Below are positions 50,839-58,873 of a stretch of 64,000 bases of DNA, one piece after another. How positions within the stretch are numbered: the stretch's first letter is position 1; each line of letters begins with the position of its first letter. The stretch is from Paenibacillus sp. URB8-2. Lineage in GTDB: Bacteria > Bacillota > Bacilli > Paenibacillales > Paenibacillaceae. A program made the translations under genes and the position numbers. The notes beneath the pieces are model-generated. The model was not told where the DNA came from and did no database searches. It worked only from the letters and a program-made list of their open reading frames with translations. Location of the stretch: contig NZ_AP023239.1 in assembly GCF_013393385.1 (NCBI RefSeq), positions 2,852,001 through 2,916,000 on the forward strand, in the 5' to 3' direction.

Positions 50839-51363
50839 CTATGTCAAGCCCATGCGTTCTTTAAGTGAAACGATTTGTGCGATATGATGTCTGCCGTGCC
50901 AGGCATACCGATGAGCTGCCGTTTCAAGACTCATTGGTCCGTGAGTGGGGCTCGTAAATGTTCGCTGAAAGTCGGACGGGTGCAAGGAACGTAGCAGAAC
51001 GGCAAAGCGGTTGTGAAGGGATTCCAGAAGAATCAAGGACAATTCAATCGGTGCCGCATAGTCGCTTAGCTCCGCCCACAAATCCTCCCGATAAGAACCG
51101 GAGATTGGGTGATCTTCAGTCAGCGCCCTCTTAAAACGAATATAGGCGTTCATATCGTTATCGGCCATATGGTGAACGACTTGTTGAACCGTCCAACCGT
51201 CCGGACGATATGGTGTATGCAGCTGCTCTAATGTTAGATTTTTCACAGTCTGCCTGAGAAGGTTCGGGATTTCCAGGATTTCATCAATCCAAAGGTTACG
51301 CTGTTCTGAAGTCGGGTTCTCAACAGGTTCAAATGGTCCGATTGGATAACGAAGCCGATCCAT
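50839..51363 (-). CDS. DinB/YfiT-family putative metal-dependent thiol S-transferase (BstA-like)
   Basis: A 174-residue DinB-fold protein closely resembling B. subtilis YfiT/BstA, a bacillithiol S-transferase. The three metal-binding His are in VVHHMADND and AWHGRHHIAQI. The sequence starts MDRLRYPIGPFEPVENP, typical of the subfamily. The ATG at 51363 with AAGGATGTGAG is preferred over an earlier in-frame start. It is convergent with smc-ftsY. Likely detoxifies electrophiles; substrate not predictable. Confidence 0.85.
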   Translation of the reverse strand: MDRLRYPIGPFEPVENPTSEQRNLWIDEILEIPNLLRQTVKNLTLEQLHTPYRPDGWTVQQVVHHMADNDMNAYIRFKRALTEDHPISGSYREDLWAELSDYAAPIELSLILLESLHNRFAVLLRSLHPSDFQRTFTSPTHGPMSLETAAHRYAWHGRHHIAQIVSLKERMGLT

Positions 51364-51396
51364 GTACTCACATCCTTTCAGTTTGATATCTATCAT

Positions 51397-51724
51397 AAAT
51401 GAAAAGAGAACAAACTAAAACCACAATATTCCATCTGCTAATTCCAATATTACAACATATGAAAAATTCACAATATAGAAGACGTATATCTCTCCCGCAT
51501 ACATTTAGTCTGTAATACTATCAAACGCGCTCCGTCCCAGATAAAGGAAACGCATACAGACCATGATAAAATGACAGTCTATCAAAACCGTTGTTATATA
51601 TATTGACATGATCAAGCAGATTTACGTATTATGAAAATGTGATTGAATTATTTTATAGAAATCGGATGAATTATAAGCACAGTTTGTCAAAAAACATTAC
51701 ATTTTCTCGAAAGGAGTCGGGCTC
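51397..51724. other. AT-rich intergenic region containing a repeat shared with the rtp upstream region
   Basis: About 330 bp without a gene. It contains one copy of the 26-bp repeat (51445-51470) and, 18 bp on, ATCTCTCCCGCAT (51488-51500), a 13-bp string that also lies in the rtp upstream region. A ribosome binding site (AAAGGAGTCGGG) ends it. Promoter elements for the ATP-grasp operon are not obvious, though TTGACA occurs at 51603. Confidence 0.5.
51445..51470 (+). repeat. 26-bp perfect repeat, copy 1 (candidate Ter-like site)
   Basis: Identical over 26 bp and in the same orientation as 62374-62399, the copy upstream of the RTP homologue. It begins CAATATTACAAC and ends GAAAAATTCA. Its length and the AA..TATG...AAATT..CA pattern recall the roughly 30-bp Bacillus RTP-binding sites, but the match is loose. 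Confidence 0.6.
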
Positions 51725-53188
51725 ATGTCTAAACTTGATCCACTGCCCGGTCTGTCTCCGTATCCGCTGCATCATTTTTACGATGAAATGTTCGATGGTG
51801 AGCGCAGCGTCCGCCCTCATTATAAGCATGTAAACCGCATGTTTGCCGGAATGAGCCCCGAAGAGCTGCAGGCCAAGCAACATTTAATGCAGCGGCGAAT
51901 GATGGAGGAGGGCATTACCTTTACTCTGTATAACCCGGCTCAGGACCATCCCATGGAACGGACCATCCCCTTTGATATGATTCCAAGGATTATCTCGAAG
52001 GATGAGTGGGAGAAGCTTGAGGCAGGGATCATCCAGCGCGTGACGGCACTGAACCTGTTCATTCATGATATCTACCACGAACAATATATTGTCAAAGATG
52101 GCATCGTGCCCCGCAAAATGGTCATATCCAACTGTTATTTTCGCCCGGAAATGGCAGGACTACGGGTTCCTGGCGGAGCTTATATAACCACATCGGGAAT
52201 TGACTTGATCAGGCACAACGACGGAAATTATTATGTGCTGGAGGACAACCTTCGCACGCCTTCCGGTTTTTCCTACCTATTTAAAGGAAGATCTCTGATG
52301 AACCAGCTGTTCCCCGAGTTGTCTTTCTCAAGCTCCATCCGAGATGTGGAACACAGCATCAACCGCTTCTTGTCTGTACTTCGCAGCCTTTCGCCTTCGC
52401 GCACGTCTGATCCTGTTATTGCTCTATTGACCCCAGGCGTATATAATTCCGCTTACTATGAGCATGCCTTCCTGGCCCAGCAAATGGGCATACATCTTGT
52501 GGAAGGACGAGATTTGGTCATTCAGGATCACAAACTGTATTTGAGAGAAATGAACGGTCTTAAGCGCGTGGACGTGCTGTACCGCCGTCTCGACGACGAC
52601 TATATCGATCCGCTTGCCTTCGATCCCAACTCCCTGCTTGGTGTCGCGGGCCTCATGAATGCATACCGCGCCGGCAATGTGGCCATTGCTAACGCTCCGG
52701 GAACCGGAGTCGCTGACGATAAGGCCATGTACGTATATGTGCCGGAGATGATCCGTTATTATCTGAAAGAGGAACCGATCCTCAATAATGTTCCCACTTA
52801 TCTCCTTTCCAAACCGAATGAACGGCAGCATGTGCTTGATAATCTGGAAGAAATGGTTGTCAAGGAAACCTCACTTTCCGGTGGATATGGAATGCTGATC
52901 GGAAGCGAGGCAAGCAGGAGTGAGCGGGAGGAATTCCGACTTAAAATTCTTGCTGAACCGGACCGCTATATCGCCCAGCCGATCATGTCACTTTCGAGAG
53001 CGCCGATTTTGTCTGAAGGCACGATGAGCCCCCGGCATATCGATTTGAGAGCTTTCGTACTGATGGGCGCGGACCGCAAGCCTCATGTCATTCCGGGAGG
53101 TCTGACGCGCGTGGCGATGAAGGAAGGGTCGCTCGTGGTGAATTCCTCTCAAGGAGGCGGAGTCAAGGATACCTGGGTCATGTCCTAA
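51725..53188 (+). CDS. Circularly permuted ATP-grasp protein (CP_ATPgrasp)
   Basis: A 487-residue ligase-like protein of the DUF404/DUF407 family. Characteristic stretches: YDEMFDGERSVRPHY at the N-terminus, RPEMAGLRVPGGAYITTSGIDLIRHNDGNYYVLEDNLRTPSG, VVKETSLSGGYGMLIG (Lys and Gly-rich ATP loop) and ISLSRAP ... HIDLRAFV. It should activate a carboxylate with ATP and join it to an amine, perhaps a peptide. It is the first gene of a conserved trio with the Alpha-E and transglutaminase-like genes. GAAAGGAGTCGGG precedes the ATG. Substrate unknown. Confidence 0.9.
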   Translation: MSKLDPLPGLSPYPLHHFYDEMFDGERSVRPHYKHVNRMFAGMSPEELQAKQHLMQRRMMEEGITFTLYNPAQDHPMERTIPFDMIPRIISKDEWEKLEAGIIQRVTALNLFIHDIYHEQYIVKDGIVPRKMVISNCYFRPEMAGLRVPGGAYITTSGIDLIRHNDGNYYVLEDNLRTPSGFSYLFKGRSLMNQLFPELSFSSSIRDVEHSINRFLSVLRSLSPSRTSDPVIALLTPGVYNSAYYEHAFLAQQMGIHLVEGRDLVIQDHKLYLREMNGLKRVDVLYRRLDDDYIDPLAFDPNSLLGVAGLMNAYRAGNVAIANAPGTGVADDKAMYVYVPEMIRYYLKEEPILNNVPTYLLSKPNERQHVLDNLEEMVVKETSLSGGYGMLIGSEASRSEREEFRLKILAEPDRYIAQPIMSLSRAPILSEGTMSPRHIDLRAFVLMGADRKPHVIPGGLTRVAMKEGSLVVNSSQGGGVKDTWVMS

Positions 53189-53230
53189 CAAAAAGAACGC
53201 ATCAATAAAAGGACGAGGGAGTGACGGTAG

Positions 53231-54184
53231 ATGTTGAACCGCAACGCAGAAGCTTTATTTTGGATTGGCCGTTATATGGAAAGAGCGGAGAATCATGCAA
53301 GACTGATCGATGTTCATTATCATATTCAGCAGGAAGAGGATTTTCTGGAGGAAGGGCATAAATGGTCCAGATTGATTGATGCGATCGGCGCCAGAGATGA
53401 ATATTTGCAGCAGTTTGAAAGCTTTTCGGAGCAGGATGTCCTGTCCTTTATCACGCTGGATCTCGGCAATGCGAATTCTCTGTACTCATGCGTACATCAA
53501 GCGCGCAACAATCTCCGCACCCTGCGCCAGCAGCTTCCGAGCGAGCTGTGGGATATCGCCAACAGCTTTAACCTCTGGCTCGGTGACCGGTCGGTTGCCG
53601 ACATTATGAAGAGCCCTCATCAGTTCTACCAGCAGATTAAAGAACGGGCGGCCATGTTCCTCGGAGCCGAGCAGTCGGTTATGCTGCGGGGCAATGAGTG
53701 GCGGTTTATCGAAAGCGGACGCTTTCTGGAACGGGCGGAGAATACCGTGCGCATTCTTCAATCTGTAACCTCTTCCTGCCAGGACAAGGAACAGTCCGCG
53801 GTTTATACCCAGCTTCAGGCTGTTTTGAGATCGGTCAGCGGGTACCAGGCGTTCCGCAAATTTTTCGCGGATGCGGTGTCTCCTGAATGCATATTGGAAT
53901 TTTTGATTACCAACAACGCTTTTCCGCGCTCCGTACGCTTTTCCGCTAATCATTTGGAAGAGCATCTGGCGAATATCGAAATTGATTTTACCGACCGGGG
54001 CGAAGGTTATGAACGGGTAATCCGACAGGCGGGCAAGATCAGGGCGGAGCTTGATTATATGGAAAAGGAAGATATCGCCGGGCAGCTGGTGGATCAGGTG
54101 CTGGAGTCGCTGAAGTCATCCTGCCAGAAGCTGGGGAGAACGATGGAGGTTGCTTTTTTTCGGCAAGAAGGGATTAAAATATGA
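53231..54184 (+). CDS. Alpha-E domain protein (DUF403)
   Basis: A 317-residue all-helical protein. The family signature is at the start (MLNRNAEALFWIGRYMERAENHARLIDVHYH) and repeats in the middle (FIESGRFLERAENTVRIL), showing an internal duplication with conserved R-x-x-E-R-A-E-N. The Glu-rich helices gave the family its name. It always travels with the ATP-grasp partner, probably as a complex. It overlaps the transglutaminase gene by ATGA. Confidence 0.92.
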   Translation: MLNRNAEALFWIGRYMERAENHARLIDVHYHIQQEEDFLEEGHKWSRLIDAIGARDEYLQQFESFSEQDVLSFITLDLGNANSLYSCVHQARNNLRTLRQQLPSELWDIANSFNLWLGDRSVADIMKSPHQFYQQIKERAAMFLGAEQSVMLRGNEWRFIESGRFLERAENTVRILQSVTSSCQDKEQSAVYTQLQAVLRSVSGYQAFRKFFADAVSPECILEFLITNNAFPRSVRFSANHLEEHLANIEIDFTDRGEGYERVIRQAGKIRAELDYMEKEDIAGQLVDQVLESLKSSCQKLGRTMEVAFFRQEGIKI

Positions 54185-55047
54185 AAATTCAAATCAATCA
54201 TACGACCCGGTATACTTATCCGGAGCCCGTGACGGACAGTGTCAATGAGATCCGGCTCACTCCGCGAACGAATTACAGGCAATCCTGTTATCATCATGAG
54301 GTGGAAATTTTTCCGCCAGCGAATTTACTTACTTATGAAGATTTCTTCGGAAACCGGGTCCACGCTTATTCGGTGAACAAACCTCATACCGAGATGGTCA
54401 TTCATACCCGAGCAACAGTCGTAACGGAAGACCGGGCCCAACGACGCGATCTGCCGAAGCTGGATCTGGAAGAGCAAATCACACGGATGAAGGAAGAGGA
54501 ATTTCATAACCGTTATATCGAGTTTATTCTGCCGACCCGCTACACGGAGGTTACTCCGGAGCTGATGGAATTTGCTTCCCAGCACCCTTTTGACGAAGCG
54601 GAGGATTTATACGAATGGACCAAGAGGCTGTCCTCCACCATCTATGAGCAGTTCACTTACGATCCCGAAGCGACGAGCGTCAACACGACAGTCAAAAAAG
54701 CGCTAAAGCTCAAGCGCGGCGTCTGCCAGGACTATGCCCATCTTATGATTGCGGTCTGCCGAAGTGTCGGACTTCCGTCGAGATATGTGAGCGGATATCA
54801 CTTTGTGGGCGATCTTCAGGGCGGCAATGCCGATTTTGAACAGGCTTCCCATGCATGGGTCGAGACGCATATCCCGGGGAGCGGCTGGCTCGGCTTCGAT
54901 CCGACCAACAACGTGGAAGTGAACTGGCGTTATGTAAAGCTGGGACATGGACGCGATTACAAAGATATTGTGCCGGTCAAAGGCGTGTATCGTGGAGCCG
55001 CAGGCAATCTGGAAGTCACGGTGGATGTGCGGTTACTGGACAAATAA
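54181..55047 (+). CDS. Transglutaminase-like cysteine protein of the ATP-grasp/Alpha-E system
   Basis: A 288-residue protein. The N-terminal beta domain (MKIQINHTTRYTYPEPV) precedes a transglutaminase-like papain-fold with an intact triad: Cys in RGVCQDYAHLM, His in ASHAWVETH and Asp in LGFDPTNN. It is predicted to act as a peptidase or amidase/transamidase on the product of the ATP-grasp enzyme. No signal peptide. Third gene of the trio. Confidence 0.92.
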   Translation: MKIQINHTTRYTYPEPVTDSVNEIRLTPRTNYRQSCYHHEVEIFPPANLLTYEDFFGNRVHAYSVNKPHTEMVIHTRATVVTEDRAQRRDLPKLDLEEQITRMKEEEFHNRYIEFILPTRYTEVTPELMEFASQHPFDEAEDLYEWTKRLSSTIYEQFTYDPEATSVNTTVKKALKLKRGVCQDYAHLMIAVCRSVGLPSRYVSGYHFVGDLQGGNADFEQASHAWVETHIPGSGWLGFDPTNNVEVNWRYVKLGHGRDYKDIVPVKGVYRGAAGNLEVTVDVRLLDK

Positions 55048-55091
55048 TAGGGGTTAAAACGTCAATAAGCTACGGCGTTTCAGCTGTCACG

Positions 55092-55125
55092 GCCGCTTTC
55101 GGTTAATAACCGGAGGCGGCTGTTT
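55092..55125 (+). terminator. Terminator of the ATP-grasp operon
   Basis: GCCGC-TT-TCGGTT pairs with AACCGGA-GGCGGC and is followed by TGTTTTG. Confidence 0.6.
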
Positions 55126-55281
55126 TGATTTGTCTTTTTCGGAGAAAATAGTAGGACAACCTTCTCTGAACCTTGGGTTTGGAAGGAACCTTTTTTACCT
55201 GAAATGATTAAAAGGGAGGCTCCTTTGGGTAATCTTGAGACAGAGTCACTATTTACGTGAAAACGGAAGGAGAGCCTACAT

Positions 55282-56091
55282 ATGAGCCCTAATACTGAAC
55301 CCAAGCAGCGATTTGCAGGAAAAACAGCCATTATTACCGGAGCGGGCTCGGGCATCGGCAGAGCAACTGCCATTCAGATGGCCCGTGAAGGCGCCAATAT
55401 CGCCCTGTTTGATCTGGTGAACGACCGTACCTCCGTTGTGGAGCGGAAGCTGAACCGGATACGTGAAGGCTGTGCGCTCGCCGTCGATGTGGATACCTCA
55501 AGCCCCGAGCGGATGGAAGCGGCGGTTCGGAAAACGGTGGAGCATTTCGGCGGGCTGGATATCGTATTTGCCAATGCGGGAATCAACGGTTCCATTGGTC
55601 CGATCGAAGAGCTGAGCATCGAAGACTGGCAGCGCACGCTGTCGGTCAACCTTACCGGGACGTTTCTCTCTTTGAAATACACTATCCCCCATATGAAGAG
55701 CAAAGGAAAAGGAAGCATTATTATTACCAGTTCCATCAACGGCAACCGGCGGTTTGCGAGCTTCGGCTTCTCGCCGTACAGCACGACTAAGGCGGGGCAG
55801 GTAGCCTTTGCCAAAATGGCCGCTCTGGAGCTGGCCAAATTCAAAATCCGGGTGAACGTCGTTTCTCCCGGGGCCATTTCCACGAACATCGACGAAAGCA
55901 CTGAACCGAATGAAGAGCTGGAATCGATTGTCATTCCGATCGAATTCCCGGAAGGACAGCAGCCGCTGGCCGACGGGCCGGGCAAGCCGGAGGATGTGGC
56001 TAACCTCGTATGCTTTCTCGCATCGGATGAATCGTCCCATATTACCGGAGCGCATATTGTAATCGACGGCGCCGAATCGCTGCTGACTTAA
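55282..56091 (+). CDS. Short-chain dehydrogenase/reductase
   Basis: A 269-residue classical SDR. TGAGSGIGRAT at 14-24 binds NAD(P), NAG(I) at about 95, catalytic Ser in ITSSINGN and YSTTKAG holds Tyr and Lys. The end region (GKPEDVANLVCFLASDESSHITGAHIVIDG) is typical. The substrate cannot be predicted. AAGGAGAG ribosome binding site. Single gene with its own terminator. Confidence 0.9.
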   Translation: MSPNTEPKQRFAGKTAIITGAGSGIGRATAIQMAREGANIALFDLVNDRTSVVERKLNRIREGCALAVDVDTSSPERMEAAVRKTVEHFGGLDIVFANAGINGSIGPIEELSIEDWQRTLSVNLTGTFLSLKYTIPHMKSKGKGSIIITSSINGNRRFASFGFSPYSTTKAGQVAFAKMAALELAKFKIRVNVVSPGAISTNIDESTEPNEELESIVIPIEFPEGQQPLADGPGKPEDVANLVCFLASDESSHITGAHIVIDGAESLLT

Positions 56092-56123
56092 AGGAAAGCA
56101 AATAGCAACATCCAGCTAGTTTG

Positions 56124-56166
56124 ATCCGTGTTCTTCGGACCCGTTCCGGAGGATGCGGATTTTTTT
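56124..56166 (+). terminator. Terminator of the SDR gene
   Basis: ATCCG-tg-TTCTTCGGA pairs with TCCGGAGGA-tg-CGGAT (with wobbles), followed by TTTTTT. Confidence 0.85.
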
Positions 56167-56235
56167 GCGGCGGGTAATGGAAATAAATGATAAACTGTTG
56201 TAAGTATGTTATTTTTTACCTGAGAGGTGACAAGG

Positions 56236-56967
56236 TTGAGGGTTTTAAATTTTATGACTTCTTTCCATTTAACCTGCAGCACGAATACAAGGCCGGCTGT
56301 CAGAGAAGGGATCACCGCCCTGCTGTATTTTGTGTATGTGAATGTGATTTATTATCTGCTCGGTCTGTTCTATAAATCCCAGTGGATGGATCAATTAACA
56401 ACCGCCTTTCCCGATAAGGATTGGATGAGATTGGCGTTTACTGTGCCGGCTGTGGTTCTACAGCTTGTTCCTCTATTCATTATCTTGAAGCTGCGGGGGG
56501 AAACCTGGGGATCCATAGGGATAAAGCGTTCCAAAATCGTAATGTCCATCATCATCGGTCTCATCGCAGTCCTTCCTTTCCGCTGGATACCCATTGCGAA
56601 CTGGATGTTTCACGGCAAATCTCTCCCGCTGGACGGAGGGGCGGTGCTGGGGTTCTTCTATTATTTGGCGCTGATCGCGCTGCCGGAGGAACTGATCTTC
56701 CGGGGCTACATCCAGACGAGGATTATGGGGCTCATCCCGAGTAAGTCCGCGGCAATCCTGACGACGGGCATGCTCTTTGCCTTTATTCATGTTCCGTTTC
56801 AAATGGCGGTCCTGAATCTGAATTATGCCGGGTATGTTGCTCAGATGTATTTGCATTTGATCATTATCTTGTGCATGCATCTATATTTTACATACATTTA
56901 TACGAGAACGAATAATATTGCCGGGGCGGCGCTGTGCCATGCCCTCATTGATTTTATAATAGGCTGA
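56236..56967 (+). CDS. CPBP-family intramembrane glutamic endopeptidase
   Basis: A 243-residue membrane protein with about six to seven hydrophobic helices. The CPBP (Abi/Rce1-like) motifs are intact: PEELIFRG (EExxxR), FAFIHVPF (FxxxH) and a late HALIDF. Members cleave membrane-linked substrates or protect against bacteriocins. The TTG at 56236 with GAGAGGTGA is preferred; GTG at 56227 overlaps the ribosome binding site. Confidence 0.85.
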   Translation: MRVLNFMTSFHLTCSTNTRPAVREGITALLYFVYVNVIYYLLGLFYKSQWMDQLTTAFPDKDWMRLAFTVPAVVLQLVPLFIILKLRGETWGSIGIKRSKIVMSIIIGLIAVLPFRWIPIANWMFHGKSLPLDGGAVLGFFYYLALIALPEELIFRGYIQTRIMGLIPSKSAAILTTGMLFAFIHVPFQMAVLNLNYAGYVAQMYLHLIIILCMHLYFTYIYTRTNNIAGAALCHALIDFIIG

Positions 56968-57042
56968 TCAGCTGCGGATAACTGTGATAAAATAAAGCCC
57001 AGGCGCTCAGAGCGTCCCATATTGATCAAGGAGGCGGTGGAA

Positions 57043-57423
57043 ATGGCCATTATGTCTTGGCTGGCCGAGCAGCGGATTGAAGAGGCGATGCGCAAAGGCG
57101 AATTCCGGAATTTGCCGGGCCATGGCAAGCCGCTGGAACTGGAGGATATGTCGGGGGTGCCCGACGAACTCCGAATGTCGTTCAAGATCATGAAGAACGC
57201 CGGGCTTCTTCCGGAGGAGCTGCAACTGCGGGCGGAATGCGCGACCCTGGAAAATCTGCTTGCCGCCTGCCACAGCGGCGGGGGAGAGAAACGCGAGCTC
57301 GGACGCAGACTGACCGAGAAAAAGCTGAGGCTGGAAGAGATTCTCCGGCAGCGGGGACTCGATGGAAGCGCCGCATTTGCGCAGTACGGGGAACAAATCC
57401 GGATGAGACTGGATAAAGAGTAG
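57043..57423 (+). CDS. DUF1992 (DnaJ-homologue subfamily C28-like) protein
   Basis: A 126-residue cytoplasmic protein. The core EQRIEEAMRKGEFRNLPGHGKPLELED is the DUF1992 signature, followed by a charged helical tail. Function is unknown. The ATG at 57043 with AAGGAGGCGG is better than the earlier in-frame start at 57022, which covers the ribosome binding site. Confidence 0.88.
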   Translation: MAIMSWLAEQRIEEAMRKGEFRNLPGHGKPLELEDMSGVPDELRMSFKIMKNAGLLPEELQLRAECATLENLLAACHSGGGEKRELGRRLTEKKLRLEEILRQRGLDGSAAFAQYGEQIRMRLDKE

Positions 57424-57493
57424 GAAATGGCGAATTTATAATAGAACTGCCGGCGGGATGAATGGAAGAAGCGCCATGCCACGCAGAAGATTA

Positions 57494-57534
57494 AGAATGC
57501 CCGGCCACTTGTTGATAGAGCGGCCGGGCATTCT
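57494..57534. terminator. Bidirectional terminator between the DUF1992 gene and gluQ
   Basis: Perfect 13-bp stem AGAATGCCCGGCC / GGCCGGGCATTCT, with T-tracts on both sides. Confidence 0.9.
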
Positions 57535-57575
57535 TTTGATGTCTCCATCATTTCAAAGAGAGAAACGGAAACAGT

Positions 57576-58583
57576 TTATTGCTGGAAGGAAGGGTGGAGT
57601 CTGACCAGCATTTCGGGAGTGACTACGATGTCTTTGCGGGAGATCCGGTCCAGCTTGAAAGAAGTCAGCAAATCAAGCGGCGAGACCTGGGTCGGTTCAG
57701 GCAGCAGTCCGGCCACCCAAGCCAGCCAGCCGTTAACCGTCTGTGGCGTCACACCCGCATCCCGCAGCTCGGCGAGCGTAATCCCGCCGTGACGCTTGGC
57801 CAGACGTCGTCCGTCCCGGTCCAACAGGAGCGGGACATGGGCAAAGCGCGGCAGCTTCCAGCCCAGCGCTTCGTAGAGCATCAGCTGACGGGGCGTGGAA
57901 TCAAGGAGATCGGCTCCGCGAAGCACATCCGTAATGCCCATGAGGGCGTCGTCCACGACGACGGCAAGCTGGTACGAGAAGATGCCGTCGGCTCGGCGCA
58001 CGATGAAGTCGCCTCCAGCGGCTGCATCGGTCCGGCGGGGGCCAGCGACGCCGTCGGTGAAGAAGATTTCTCCGGACGGAACGGCGAAGCGGAGGGAAGG
58101 CGACTTGTTCAAGGATCGCCACTGCGCCTCTTCAGGAGACAAGCTTCGGCATGTTCCGGGGTAAACCGGGCCTTCCGAGGCCAGACCGTGGGGAGCGGCA
58201 GCGGCCGCCAGAATATCATGGCGGCTGCAGTAGCAGGGGTACAGCCTTCCTTCGGCCTTCAGCCGGTTAAGTGCCGTTTCATACAGCTTCAGCCGCTCGC
58301 TTTGGACATAAGGTCCGAAGGGTCCACCCACGTCGGGCCCTTCGTCCCAGTCGAGACCGAGCCAGCGTAGATCGTAGGTGATTTGCCGGGCAAATTCGGG
58401 CCGGCAGCGAGCCGTGTCAATGTCCTCCATACGGAGCACGAAGATTCCGTTCCTGTTGCGGACTTGCAGCCAGGCCATCAGTGCGGCCAGGGCATTGCCA
58501 ATATGGATGAAGCCGGATGGCGACGGTGCGTATCGGCCGCGAATGGCGCTGCCGGCCAGTTCAATATTTGAGAGCGGAAGCAA
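57576..58583 (-). CDS. gluQRS: Glutamyl-Q tRNA(Asp) synthetase
   Basis: A 335-residue truncated glutamyl-tRNA synthetase that attaches glutamate to queuosine of tRNA-Asp. YAPSPSGFIHIGN carries the HIGH-type motif, CYCSR ... YPGTCR the zinc site, and RRLAKRHGG the KMSKS-type loop. The anticodon-binding domain is absent, as expected. TTG start at 58583 with TAGGAGGG upstream. Confidence 0.95.
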   Translation of the reverse strand: MLPLSNIELAGSAIRGRYAPSPSGFIHIGNALAALMAWLQVRNRNGIFVLRMEDIDTARCRPEFARQITYDLRWLGLDWDEGPDVGGPFGPYVQSERLKLYETALNRLKAEGRLYPCYCSRHDILAAAAAPHGLASEGPVYPGTCRSLSPEEAQWRSLNKSPSLRFAVPSGEIFFTDGVAGPRRTDAAAGGDFIVRRADGIFSYQLAVVVDDALMGITDVLRGADLLDSTPRQLMLYEALGWKLPRFAHVPLLLDRDGRRLAKRHGGITLAELRDAGVTPQTVNGWLAWVAGLLPEPTQVSPLDLLTSFKLDRISRKDIVVTPEMLVRLHPSFQQ

Positions 58584-58873
58584 AGGAGAACCCTCCTAAC
58601 GAGACAAATAATGTATGACTTGCGAAGCGGACGCTGCATCAAAGGGCGACCTGGAATCCGAGGCCCGTCTACCGTCTTGAATTTTTCAGAGGTTTCGCCC
58701 ATGATTACAATAACGAAAATGATCACAATAATGGGAGGATCACTTTTCTATTCAATATTTTATTGTAATTCACGAATCAGGCAATTGCCAGTCCCACTGT
58801 TTGTTTACTATGATTAGTCGAATGATGCATTGAAATGAATATTAACTATATTTACTGATGACGGAGAGATTAC
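58584..58873. other. Intergenic region between gluQRS and hrpB
   Basis: Divergent promoter region of about 290 bp, AT-rich in its right half. It should hold promoters for both genes. No reading frame or RNA structure worth annotating was seen. Confidence 0.4.
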
